From NCBI RefSeq assembly GCF_003391135.1, contig NZ_CP031455.1, forward strand, positions 6,618,001 to 6,682,000: a stretch of 64,000 nt of DNA, given 5' to 3'. This document shows, one piece after another, positions 37,263-45,109 of the stretch (position 1 is its first letter; every line of letters begins with the position of its first letter). This DNA is from Streptoverticillium olivoreticuli subsp. olivoreticuli. GTDB lineage: Bacteria; Actinomycetota; Actinomycetes; Streptomycetales; Streptomycetaceae. The position numbers and the translations under genes were made by a program. The notes under the pieces are model-generated. The model was not told where the DNA came from. It saw only the letters and a program-made list of their open reading frames with translations, and did no database searches.

Positions 37263-37396
37263 GTGCTTCACCTCGCCACGATTATGGGCAGTGAGCGCGC
37301 CGGTCCGCAGTGACCCCGCCGTACCCACGACGTACGGCGCGGCCACCGTCGTCCCAGACCCGCGCGCAGACCTCTCGCACCCGCGAGGGGTCTTTT
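37263..37396 (+). promoter_or_regulatory. Attenuator-like leader of cimA
   Basis: An intrinsic terminator lies at 37368-37396: AGACCTCTCGC and GCGAGGGGTCT pair around ACCC with one G-U and are followed by TTTT, about 105 bases before cimA. Upstream is a hairpin CGCCGTAC/GTACGGCG (37317-37339). A 16-codon frame from GTG 37263 to 37313 begins with Leu-His-Leu-Ala-Thr-Ile. This parallels the ilvB leader, but the frame has only a weak ribosome binding site. The terminator is solid and the leader peptide is an inference. It could also simply end transcripts from the transporter gene. Confidence 0.6.
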
Positions 37397-37500
37397 CGTT
37401 TCCCGGCACCACCTCGCCGGGGCGAGGCGCGAGGGACCATGAGGGGACGGTGGAACCGGTCAATCCGGTAGACCGAGATCCCGACAGGAGTCAGAGCAGC

Positions 37501-39099
37501 ATGACGGACGCAACCGACGACAGCTTTCATGTCTTCGACACCACCTTGCGTGACGGCGCGCAGCGCGAAGGCATCAACCTCACCGTCGCGGACAAGCTGA
37601 CCATCGCCCGGCACCTGGACGACTTCGGTGTCGGCTTCATCGAGGGCGGCTGGCCGGGCGCGAACCCCCGGGACACCGAGTTCTTCCAGCGGGCCCGCCT
37701 GGAGATCGACTTCAAGCACGCACAGCTCGTCGCGTTCGGCGCCACCCGCAAGGCGGGCGTGCGCGCGGAGGACGACCCGCAGGTCGCGGCGCTGCTCGCC
37801 TCGGAAGCCCCTGTCATCACCCTGGTCGCCAAGTCCCACGACCGCCACGTCGAACTCGCGCTGCGCACCACGCTGGAGGAGAACCTCGCGATGGTGCGCG
37901 ACACCGTCTCCTACCTCCGGGCGAAGGGCCGCCGCGTCTTCGTCGACTGCGAGCACTTCTTCGACGGCTACCGCGCCAACCCCCGCTACGCGACGCAGGT
38001 CGTGCGCACCGCGCACGAGGCGGGCGCCGACGTGGCCGTCCTCTGCGACACCAACGGCGGGATGCTGCCCCGGCAGGTGGAGTCCGTCGTCCGCACCGTG
38101 CTCACCGACACCGGGGCGCGGCTCGGCATCCACGCGCAGGACGACACTGGCTGCGCGGTGGCCAACACCCTCGCCGCCGTGGACGCGGGCGCGACCCACG
38201 TGCAGTGCACGGCCAACGGCTACGGCGAGCGCGTCGGCAACTCCAACCTCTTCCCCGTCGTCGCCGCCCTGGAGCTCAAGTACGGCCGCAGCGTGCTGCC
38301 GGAGGGCTCACTCGCCGAGATGACCCGGATCTCGCACGCCATCGCCGAGGTCGTCAACCTCACCCCCTCCACCCACCAGCCCTACGTCGGCGTCTCCGCC
38401 TTCGCGCACAAGGCCGGGCTGCACGCCTCCGCGATCAAGGTCGACCCGGACCTCTACCAGCACATCGACCCGGAGCGGGTCGGCAACACCATGCGGATGC
38501 TGGTCTCCGACATGGCCGGCCGCGCCTCCATCGAGCTCAAGGGCAAGGAACTGGGCATCGACCTGGGCGGCGACCGCGAGCTGATCGGCCGCGTCGTCGA
38601 GCGCGTCAAGGAGCGCGAGCTGGCGGGGTACACCTACGAAGCCGCCGACGCCTCCTTCGAGTTGCTGCTGCGCCAGGAGACGGAGGGCCGGGCGCGCCGC
38701 TACTACCGGGTGGAGTCCTGGCGCGCCATCGTCGAGGACCGCCCCGACGGCACGCACGCCAACGAGGCGACCGTGAAGCTGTGGGCCAAGGGCGAGCGCA
38801 TCGTCGCCACCGCCGAGGGAAACGGCCCGGTCAACGCCCTGGACCGGGCCCTGCGCGTCGCCCTGGAGCGCATCTATCCCCAACTCGCCGCCCTGAAGCT
38901 CACCGACTACAAGGTCCGCATCCTGGAAGGCAGCCTGGGCACGGGCTCCATCACCAGGGTCCTCGTCTCCACGAGCGACGAGAGCGGGGAGTGGTCCACG
39001 GTGGGCGTGGCGGAGAACGTCATCGCGGCGTCGTGGCAGGCACTGGACGACGCCTACGCGTACGGTCTGCGGCGCGCGGGGGTGGAACCGCAGGAGTAG
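37501..39099 (+). CDS. cimA: (R)-citramalate synthase
   Basis: CimA condenses pyruvate with acetyl-CoA to citramalate, giving 2-oxobutyrate for isoleucine without threonine deaminase. The 532-residue protein has the DRE-TIM barrel with VFDTTLRDGAQREGINL at the start, the metal site HAQDDTGCAVANTLAAVDAGATH and GYGERVGNSNL, and the FAHKAGLHASAI segment. A C-terminal LeuA-type regulatory dimer domain (about 395-525) gives feedback control. The barrel form (DGAQREGINL) is of the CimA rather than LeuA group. ATG 37501 follows AGGAG. With ilvBNC and ilvE in the window the isoleucine branch is nearly complete. Confidence 0.93.
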   Translation: MTDATDDSFHVFDTTLRDGAQREGINLTVADKLTIARHLDDFGVGFIEGGWPGANPRDTEFFQRARLEIDFKHAQLVAFGATRKAGVRAEDDPQVAALLASEAPVITLVAKSHDRHVELALRTTLEENLAMVRDTVSYLRAKGRRVFVDCEHFFDGYRANPRYATQVVRTAHEAGADVAVLCDTNGGMLPRQVESVVRTVLTDTGARLGIHAQDDTGCAVANTLAAVDAGATHVQCTANGYGERVGNSNLFPVVAALELKYGRSVLPEGSLAEMTRISHAIAEVVNLTPSTHQPYVGVSAFAHKAGLHASAIKVDPDLYQHIDPERVGNTMRMLVSDMAGRASIELKGKELGIDLGGDRELIGRVVERVKERELAGYTYEAADASFELLLRQETEGRARRYYRVESWRAIVEDRPDGTHANEATVKLWAKGERIVATAEGNGPVNALDRALRVALERIYPQLAALKLTDYKVRILEGSLGTGSITRVLVSTSDESGEWSTVGVAENVIAASWQALDDAYAYGLRRAGVEPQE

Positions 39100-39164
39100 C
39101 CGGCGCGCAGGGTTGTGGGCAATCGTTCCGCTGGGCCGGGGGAGGGTGGGCACAACCCGACCAC

Positions 39165-39260
39165 CGGCCTGCAGCCGGGCGGCGGGGCCCGGGGCGCGAG
39201 CCCCTCGCGCGGCGGAGCCGCATATTGGATGCGGCCGGGAAGGGGCGGGACCGGGGAACA
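39165..39260. repeat. Dispersed GC-rich intergenic repeat, copy 2 (inverted)
   Basis: The core at 39236-39259 is the reverse complement of the core at 7631-7654 with two mismatches. The rest carries hairpins GGGGC/GCCCC (39191-39204) and GCCGCAT/ATGCGGC (39217-39235), which differ in sequence from copy 1 but keep the layout of small stem-loops next to the core. It sits between the convergent cimA and TetR genes and fills most of the 177-base gap. Confidence 0.75.
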
Positions 39261-39276
39261 GACCCACCCGCCCAGC

Positions 39277-39912
39277 TCAGCCGTACGCCGCCCCCAACCC
39301 ACCCCCGAGCAGCCCGTACGCGACATCCGCATCCGCATGAGCAAACGGCAGAGCCTCAGTCGCGCTCGAACCACCCGTCACCCGACGCCAGTTCCCCTGC
39401 GCCAACCGCTGCTGCACGCAGACGATCTGCGCGGCCGCCAGCCCGGCGGTGATCTCGTCCCCCCCACCCGTCTCGCACAGCGCGGCGGCGAGCAGCTCCT
39501 CGTCCCGCCCCGTGTACCGCACGAGCCGCGCCGCCAGGCTCGGCGTCGTGAACACCAGGTCGTGAAAGGCCAGCACGGAGGGCACGTCGCACAGCCCCGT
39601 GACGGGATCACGCGCGTCGAGCCGCTCGTGGAAGTGCGTGCGCAGCGCGCCCAGCGGTGACATCTCCGCCGCCCGCTCCCGCACCACGCGGGCCGCCTCG
39701 CCCTGGTGGTCGGCGATGCGGTGGAGGACCAGATCCTCCTTGGCCGGGAAATAGCGGAAGAGCGTCGGCTTGGACACCTCCACCGCGGCGGCCACGTCCG
39801 CGACCGACACCTGGTCGAAGCCGCGCGCGAGGAAGAGCTCGATCGCCGTCTCGGACAGCGCCTGCCGTGTGCGCTGCTTCTTGCGTTCCCGCAGTCCGGT
39901 CTCGTCAGTCAC
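39277..39912 (-). CDS. TetR-family regulator of the FAD monooxygenase
   Basis: This 211-residue regulator has the helix-turn-helix VSVADVAAAVEVSKPTLFRYFPAKEDLVLHRI at about residues 35-66. A ligand-binding domain of the TetR_C type follows, ending in a Gly-rich LLGGGLGAAYG. The ATG at 39912 is natural. It is divergent from the FAD monooxygenase gene, and the 106-base AT-rich space has two direct TTTGTTAC repeats 17 bases apart, a likely binding region. It presumably represses the monooxygenase until a phenolic or polyketide-like ligand binds. Confidence 0.93.
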   Translation of the reverse strand: MTDETGLRERKKQRTRQALSETAIELFLARGFDQVSVADVAAAVEVSKPTLFRYFPAKEDLVLHRIADHQGEAARVVRERAAEMSPLGALRTHFHERLDARDPVTGLCDVPSVLAFHDLVFTTPSLAARLVRYTGRDEELLAAALCETGGGDEITAGLAAAQIVCVQQRLAQGNWRRVTGGSSATEALPFAHADADVAYGLLGGGLGAAYG

Positions 39913-39931
39913 GGATTCACTCTATCAGGGG

Positions 39932-39956
39932 TTTGTTACCCAGGATCTTTTGTTAC
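39932..39956. promoter_or_regulatory. Direct repeats in the TetR/monooxygenase intergenic region
   Basis: TTTGTTAC occurs at 39932-39939 and again at 39949-39956, a 17-base period. The first copy is also the middle of GGGTTTGTTACCC, with inverted GGGT/ACCC ends. The stretch is clearly AT-richer than its surroundings, as expected for a divergent promoter and operator. Confidence 0.6.
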
Positions 39957-40018
39957 TCGGTTGCATTTTCTCCTCGCGGGGTCTTTGATGGGCGTACCGA
40001 ACGACGGAGGGACACCGC

Positions 40019-41572
40019 ATGACCACCACCGCAGTGCTGATCGTGGGCGCGGGGCCGACGGGCCTGACGCTGGCCTGCACGCTCGCCCGGGCCGGGGTCC
40101 CGGTGCGGATCGTCGACAAGTCGTCCGCGTTCCACGACGGTTCGCGGGGCAAGGGGCTCAATCAGCGCAGCCGTGAGGTGCTCGCGGACCTCGGGATGGG
40201 GGAGGAGTTCACGGCGGCGGGCAACCCCCGCCTGACCTTCCGCAAATACCGGGACGGCGTCGCGGTGGCCGACCACACGCCTCAGGAGGGTGCGGCCCCG
40301 ACGCCCGATGTGCCCTACGCGACGGGGCTGTGGATACCCCAGTGGCGGACCGAGGAGATCCTGAGGGCGAAGCTCGCGTCGTACGGGGTGCTGGTCGAAC
40401 TGGGCAGTGAGGTGGCCGAGTTCACCCAGGACCGGGCCGGGGTGGCGGTCACGTTCACCGACGGCCGGCGCGTCGATGCTTCGTATCTCGTGGGCTGCGA
40501 CGGCGCCCGGGGCATGGTCCGCAAGGCGCTCGGGCTGTCCTTCGACGGGGCGGCCGAACCGGAGCTCGCGCTGGTCGGGGATGTCGAGGTCGAGGGCGGC
40601 CTGGACCGCGGGTACTGGCACCAGTGGATGGACGAGGGTGGCGCCGTTCTCCTCTGCCCCTTGCCCGGCACCCCGCGCTGGCAGCTCCAGAGTTCGCCCG
40701 AGCCCGATGCCGAAGGGGGCTATGCGAAGCCGTCCCTGGAGGTGTTCCAGCGCCAGCTCGACCGCCACGCGCGGATACCCGGGCTGCGGCTGACCAACCC
40801 GGGCTGGCTCTCGACCTACCGCGTCAATGTCCGGATGGCGGAGCGCTTCCGGGTCGGCCGGGTCTTCCTCGCGGGCGACGCGGCTCACATCCACTCGATC
40901 GCCGGCGGCCTCGGCATGAACACCGGCATCCAGGACGGCTACAACCTCGGCTGGAAGCTCGCCCTCGTCGTGAGCGGCGCGGCGGGGGAGGGGCTGCTGG
41001 ACACCTATGAGGAGGAGCGGCTGCCGGTGGCCGCCTGGACCTTGAGGATCACCAACGAGCGGCTGCGGGCCGTCAGGGAGGGGGCGCGGAAGGCGGGGGT
41101 GGGCACGGAGGCGGGGTTCACCCGTGACCTCACCACTCTGGGCGTCGGATACGGCTGGAGTTCGCTGGCGTGGGGCGGGCCGGCGGCGGGGGAGCGGGCG
41201 CCGGACGCACCGTGCCGCGACGCCCTGACCGGCGCGCCCGTCAGGCTCTTCGAGGTCTTCGCCGGCCCCCGGTTCACCCTGCTGGGCTTCGGCCCGCAGA
41301 GCACGGCGGCACTCGCGCGGGTGTCGGCCGCCTGCGGCGAACTGGTCCGTACGTGCCTCGTCGACGGAGGCGGCGCGGGGCTGGTGGACCCCGAGAGGCA
41401 TGCGTGGCGGGCGTATGGAATGGCGGGACGGGAGGGCGGTGGCGCGGACGGGCTGGGGAGGGCCGGCAAGGGCGGGCTGGTGCTCGTGAGGCCCGACAAC
41501 CACATCGCCCTGACGGCGTCGGTGGACCGAGGCGCCGAGGTCGTCGACCGTCTGGAGCGCCTCGGCCGCTGA
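40019..41572 (+). CDS. FAD-dependent aromatic-ring monooxygenase
   Basis: This 517-residue class A flavoprotein hydroxylase uses NAD(P)H and oxygen on aromatic or polyketide-like substrates. The FAD motif VLIVGAGPTGLTLACTLARAG is at the N-terminus, the DG motif reads GCDGARGMVRKALG near residue 162, and the second FAD motif is RVFLAGDAAHIHSIAGGLGMNTGIQD near 280. A C-terminal thioredoxin-like domain (about 400-515) is of the type in rifampicin and anthracycline monooxygenases. ATG 40019 follows GGAGGGACACC. It is divergent from its probable TetR regulator. The substrate is unknown; detoxification of an antibiotic or phenol is plausible. Confidence 0.93.
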   Translation: MTTTAVLIVGAGPTGLTLACTLARAGVPVRIVDKSSAFHDGSRGKGLNQRSREVLADLGMGEEFTAAGNPRLTFRKYRDGVAVADHTPQEGAAPTPDVPYATGLWIPQWRTEEILRAKLASYGVLVELGSEVAEFTQDRAGVAVTFTDGRRVDASYLVGCDGARGMVRKALGLSFDGAAEPELALVGDVEVEGGLDRGYWHQWMDEGGAVLLCPLPGTPRWQLQSSPEPDAEGGYAKPSLEVFQRQLDRHARIPGLRLTNPGWLSTYRVNVRMAERFRVGRVFLAGDAAHIHSIAGGLGMNTGIQDGYNLGWKLALVVSGAAGEGLLDTYEEERLPVAAWTLRITNERLRAVREGARKAGVGTEAGFTRDLTTLGVGYGWSSLAWGGPAAGERAPDAPCRDALTGAPVRLFEVFAGPRFTLLGFGPQSTAALARVSAACGELVRTCLVDGGGAGLVDPERHAWRAYGMAGREGGGADGLGRAGKGGLVLVRPDNHIALTASVDRGAEVVDRLERLGR

Positions 41573-41583
41573 CACCGCACGGG

Positions 41584-42225
41584 TCAGGCCTGGGGGGCGG
41601 ACTTGACCGCGGAGATGTCGAAGGTCAGCTTCACCTTGTCGCTGACCATCACGCCACCGGTCTCCAGGGCGGCGTTCCAGGTCAGGCCCCAGTCGGAGCG
41701 CAGGATCTCGGTGCTGCCCTCGAAGCCGACCCGCTCGTTGCCGTAGACGTCGGTGGCCGAGCCGTTGAACTCCAGGTCGATGGAGAGCGGGCGGGTGACG
41801 TCCTTGATGGTGAGGTCGCCGGTGACGCGGTAGCGGTCGCCGCCGAGCTGCCGGGCGGTGGTGGAGCGGAAGGTCATCAGCGGGAAGCGCTCGGCCTCGA
41901 AGAAGTCGGCGCCGCGCAGGTGGGCGTCGCGGTCCTTGATGCCGGTGTCCACGCTCTCGATCCGCACGTCGAGGGACGCGGTGGAGCGGGAGGGGTCGGA
42001 GCCGTCGAGGCGCAGGGCGCCCTCGTGCTCGGTGAACGAGCCCTTGACGTTGGTGACCATGGCGTGGCGCACGGTGAAGCCGATGCTGCTGTGGGCCGGG
42101 TCGATGGTGTATTCGCCGGTCAGGGCGGCCAGTGCCGGGTCGACGGCGAGGGCGGTGGCCGTGGTGGCGGGTGCCTCGAGGGTGGCGGTGGCGGAGTTGC
42201 CGCGCTTGCGGGCGAAGAGGGCCAT
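41584..42225 (-). CDS. YceI-family lipocalin-like protein
   Basis: This 213-residue protein consists of a 40-residue Ala/Thr-rich N-terminus and a YceI domain (about 38-205), a beta-barrel that binds polyisoprenoid or fatty-acid-like molecules. Family motifs are visible: YTIDPAHSSIGFTVRHAMVTNVKGSF, GIKDRDAHLRGADFFEAERFP and RSDWGLTWNAALE. No signal peptide is seen, so it should be cytoplasmic, unlike E. coli YceI. ATG 42225 follows AAGGAGCACGTC. Upstream are a perfect 14-bp palindrome and a second related repeat, so a repressor of MarR or TetR type probably controls it. It converges with the monooxygenase gene. Confidence 0.92.
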   Translation of the reverse strand: MALFARKRGNSATATLEAPATTATALAVDPALAALTGEYTIDPAHSSIGFTVRHAMVTNVKGSFTEHEGALRLDGSDPSRSTASLDVRIESVDTGIKDRDAHLRGADFFEAERFPLMTFRSTTARQLGGDRYRVTGDLTIKDVTRPLSIDLEFNGSATDVYGNERVGFEGSTEILRSDWGLTWNAALETGGVMVSDKVKLTFDISAVKSAPQA

Positions 42226-42255
42226 GACGTGCTCCTTGGTGAGAGGCGAGATCTT

Positions 42256-42306
42256 GTTGAAGGTTCAACGAGAATGACGTTAGCGCGATCTGGTTCAAGT
42301 TTCAAC
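42256..42306. promoter_or_regulatory. Operator-like repeats upstream of the YceI gene
   Basis: GTTGAAGGTTCAAC (42256-42269) is a perfect 14-bp palindrome, 31 bases before the YceI start. A second element, GTTCAAGTTTCAAC (42293-42306), repeats TTCAA twice with a two-base spacer. Both are in an AT-rich patch of an otherwise GC-rich 274-base intergenic region shared with the divergent lyase gene. The form resembles MarR-family operators. No MarR gene is next to it. Confidence 0.7.
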
Positions 42307-42499
42307 ATCTGACGGGGGTGATTTCCTGGCGCATTCCGAGCCGGGCGCGGTCGTGTCCCTTGTGGGCCCTTCCGGGGCGTGCCACGGTGTGCCCTCGTCT
42401 CTCGCACGACCCCTCTCGCGCCACTCCGGCGGCGGCCCCGCCGCCCCCGCGTCCCACCGCAGCCGTTCCGCGTCGCACCGCCACCGGAAGGATCCCGCC

Positions 42500-44890
42500 G
42501 TGCCGACCGTCCCCGCCTGGACCCGCCGCGGCTTCCTCGCCGCCTCCGCCGCCGGTGCGCTCGGGCTCACCCTCGCCGGGCCGGGGGAGGAGTTCCCGGC
42601 GCTGCGGCAGCGGTGGCGCGCCATCATGCTCGGCACCGGGTTCGACGCCACCGCCGAGCCCTACGCCACCGTCCTGCGCGGCACCGGGGAGCTCGCCCGC
42701 GCCCACCGGGCGGGCATGAGACCCGCTCCCGCCTCGCTCTGGCCCGACGCCCCCTTCGACCCGCCCAGCGGGATCACCCAGAGCTATGCCCGGCTGCACA
42801 CCATGGCGCAGGCGTACGCCCAGCCCGGCACCGGGCTCACGGGGGACACCGGCCTCGCCGCCGACGTCCTCGCCGGGCTCGACCACGTGCACGAGCGCGT
42901 CTACCACCCGGGCACCACGCGGTACGGCAACTGGTGGGAGTGGCAGATCGGCAGCCCCCGGCTGCTCCTCGACACACTCACGCTCCTCCACGACGAGGCC
43001 GGTCCCGAGCGGCGAGCCGGACAGCTGGACGCGGTCGGCCACTTCGTCCCCGACTCCGAGCTCGGCGACTACTCCGGCACCAGCACCGGGGCCAACCGCG
43101 TCGACCTGTGCCGTGTCGTCGCCCTGCGCGGCATCCTCGGCGCGGACGCCGACCGGACCGCGCTCGCCCGCGACGCACTCTCACCCGTCTTCCCCCATGT
43201 CACCCGGGGCGACGGGCTCTACGCCGACGGCTCCTTCGTCCAGCACACCTGGGTCGCCTACTCCGGCACCTACGGCCAGGTCCTGCTCGACGGGCTCGGG
43301 CGGCTCTTCGCCCTGCTGCGGGGATCGCGCTGGGAGGTCGACGACCCGGCCGCGCGGAACATCCACGACAGCGTCGAGAACGCCTACGCGCCCCTGATCC
43401 ACGACGGCCTGATGATGGACAGCGTCTCCGGCCGCGCCATAAGCCGGGGCCTGCAGCGCGCCGACCCCCGAGGGCTGCCGCAGAGCGACCGTCAGCGCGG
43501 CCACGCGGTCATCGCCGCCGTCGCCCTGCTGGCGGGCAGCGCGACCCCCGCCGACCGGGACCGCTGGTATGCGCTGATCAAGGGCTGGGCGGACCGCGGC
43601 ACCGGCCTGCGGGGCGACCCGCAGTTCGGCGTCGCCGACCTCGCCCGTATCGCCGCTGCCCTCGACGCCCCGGGTCCGGCCGCGCCCGCGCCCGTCGGCC
43701 ACCGGCTGTTCGCCGCCATGGACCGGGCCGTGCACCGCCGCCCCGGCTGGACCGTCAACATCGCCATGGCCTCCGACCGCATCACCCACTACGAGAACGG
43801 CAACGGAGAGAACCCCCGCGGCTGGCACACCGGCGCCGGAATGCTCTCCTGGTGGGCGGCGCCGGGTGGCAACGGGCAGTACACGGACGCCTTCTGGCCC
43901 ACCGTCGACCCCTACCGGCTGCCCGGGACGACCGTCTCGGCCAAGCGGCTCGCCGACAACGAAGGCGGCGGCTGGGGAGCGCCCAGACCCGCCGTGCGCT
44001 GGGTGGGCGGCGTCACCGACGGGGAGTTCGCGGCCGTCGGGCAGCACCTCAAGGGGCTCGCCTCCACCCTGGAGGCCCGTAAGTCCTGGTTCTGCGCGGC
44101 CGACGCGGTCGTCTGCCTCGGCGCGGGCATCACCGCCCACGACGGCACACCCGTGGAAACGGTCGTCGACAACCGCGCCCTCGGGGAGCACGGTGTGCCC
44201 CTCCTGACCGTCGACGGCGAACCGCAGGCCGCCACCGTCGGCTGGGCGCGGTCCTACGCCCGCGCCCACTGGGTCCACCTCGCGGGCCACGGCGGCTATG
44301 TCTTCCCGGGCGGTGCCCCCCTGGAGGCCCTGTGCGAAGCCCGCACCGGCGCCTGGCACGACATCAACTCCGGCGGCAGCCCCGACCGTTTCACCCGCCG
44401 CTACCTCACCCTCCTCCGCCCCCACGGCACGGACCCGGCCGACGCCGCCTACGTGTATCTCCTGCTGCCCGGCGCCGGGCAGCGCGCCGTGGAGGCCTGG
44501 GCCGCGGACCCGCGCCGGCTCATGGTGCTCGCCAACTCCCCCGAGTGCCAGGCGGTTCACCTCCCCTCGCTCGGCCTCACCGCCGCCAACTTCTGGGTGG
44601 CGGGCACGGCCGGTGCGGCGGGCGCCCTCGCCGTCTCGGCCCCGGCGTCCGTGCTCGTCAGGGAGGCGCCCGGCCCCGCGCCGGCCGCGCGCGGGCGCAC
44701 CGCGACCCTCCACCTCGCCGAGCCGCCGCGCACCGGCACCCCCCTCGACCTCACCTGGCACCGCCCGGTGCGCGGGGTGACCGCCCACGACCCCTCGGTG
44801 CGGGTGCTGGCCACAGGTGACACACTGCGGCTCAGGGTGACCCCGGGCACGGCCTGTGCCACCCACCGCTGTACGGTCGCTCTGGAGTGA
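42500..44890 (+). CDS. Tat-exported polysaccharide lyase family 8
   Basis: This 796-residue secreted lyase cleaves uronic-acid-containing polysaccharides (hyaluronate, chondroitin or xanthan) by beta-elimination. The Tat signal TRRGFLAASAAGALGLTLAG is at residues 8-27. The N-terminal alpha/alpha toroid holds GNWWEWQIGSPRLLLDTL, the catalytic Asn in TGANRVDLC, His and Tyr in DGSFVQHTWVAYSGTYG and the Arg in SGRAISRG. The C-terminal beta-sandwich domains follow from about residue 340. GTG 42500 has GGAAGGA seven bases before it. The frame from 42353 is non-coding. Substrate preference among family 8 cannot be read from these motifs. Confidence 0.94.
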   Translation: MPTVPAWTRRGFLAASAAGALGLTLAGPGEEFPALRQRWRAIMLGTGFDATAEPYATVLRGTGELARAHRAGMRPAPASLWPDAPFDPPSGITQSYARLHTMAQAYAQPGTGLTGDTGLAADVLAGLDHVHERVYHPGTTRYGNWWEWQIGSPRLLLDTLTLLHDEAGPERRAGQLDAVGHFVPDSELGDYSGTSTGANRVDLCRVVALRGILGADADRTALARDALSPVFPHVTRGDGLYADGSFVQHTWVAYSGTYGQVLLDGLGRLFALLRGSRWEVDDPAARNIHDSVENAYAPLIHDGLMMDSVSGRAISRGLQRADPRGLPQSDRQRGHAVIAAVALLAGSATPADRDRWYALIKGWADRGTGLRGDPQFGVADLARIAAALDAPGPAAPAPVGHRLFAAMDRAVHRRPGWTVNIAMASDRITHYENGNGENPRGWHTGAGMLSWWAAPGGNGQYTDAFWPTVDPYRLPGTTVSAKRLADNEGGGWGAPRPAVRWVGGVTDGEFAAVGQHLKGLASTLEARKSWFCAADAVVCLGAGITAHDGTPVETVVDNRALGEHGVPLLTVDGEPQAATVGWARSYARAHWVHLAGHGGYVFPGGAPLEALCEARTGAWHDINSGGSPDRFTRRYLTLLRPHGTDPADAAYVYLLLPGAGQRAVEAWAADPRRLMVLANSPECQAVHLPSLGLTAANFWVAGTAGAAGALAVSAPASVLVREAPGPAPAARGRTATLHLAEPPRTGTPLDLTWHRPVRGVTAHDPSVRVLATGDTLRLRVTPGTACATHRCTVALE

Positions 44891-44962
44891 GCGGCCGGGA
44901 TGCCGCCCCGCGCCGGACGGCCGTCAAGTTGGGCAGCCTACGGCTCCTGTCAAGGACTTTTG

Positions 44963-45010
44963 TGGGGTATTCACAATGGGCACCCCCTATTGGGGGTGCC
45001 CCGGACCCCA
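44963..45010 (+). promoter_or_regulatory. Large stem-loop before the acyl-CoA carboxylase genes
   Basis: GGGCACCCCC and GGGGGTGCCC form a perfect 10-bp stem with a TATT loop (44978-45001). Outer arms TGGGGT (44963-44968) and ACCCCA (45005-45010) can extend it. It lies about 100 bases before accB and about 70 after the lyase stop. It could terminate the lyase transcript or, within the 5' leader, influence accB expression. The intervening sequence TTGTATGG near 45058 may be promoter DNA. Confidence 0.6.
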
Positions 45011-45109
45011 GTCGCTGTGGCCTTCTGTGATCCCTGCCCACCAAATGGCACAGGACGTTGTATGGAACCGACATGAGTTTCCGGCGGCCCCGCCACGTAC
45101 CGTCTATGC

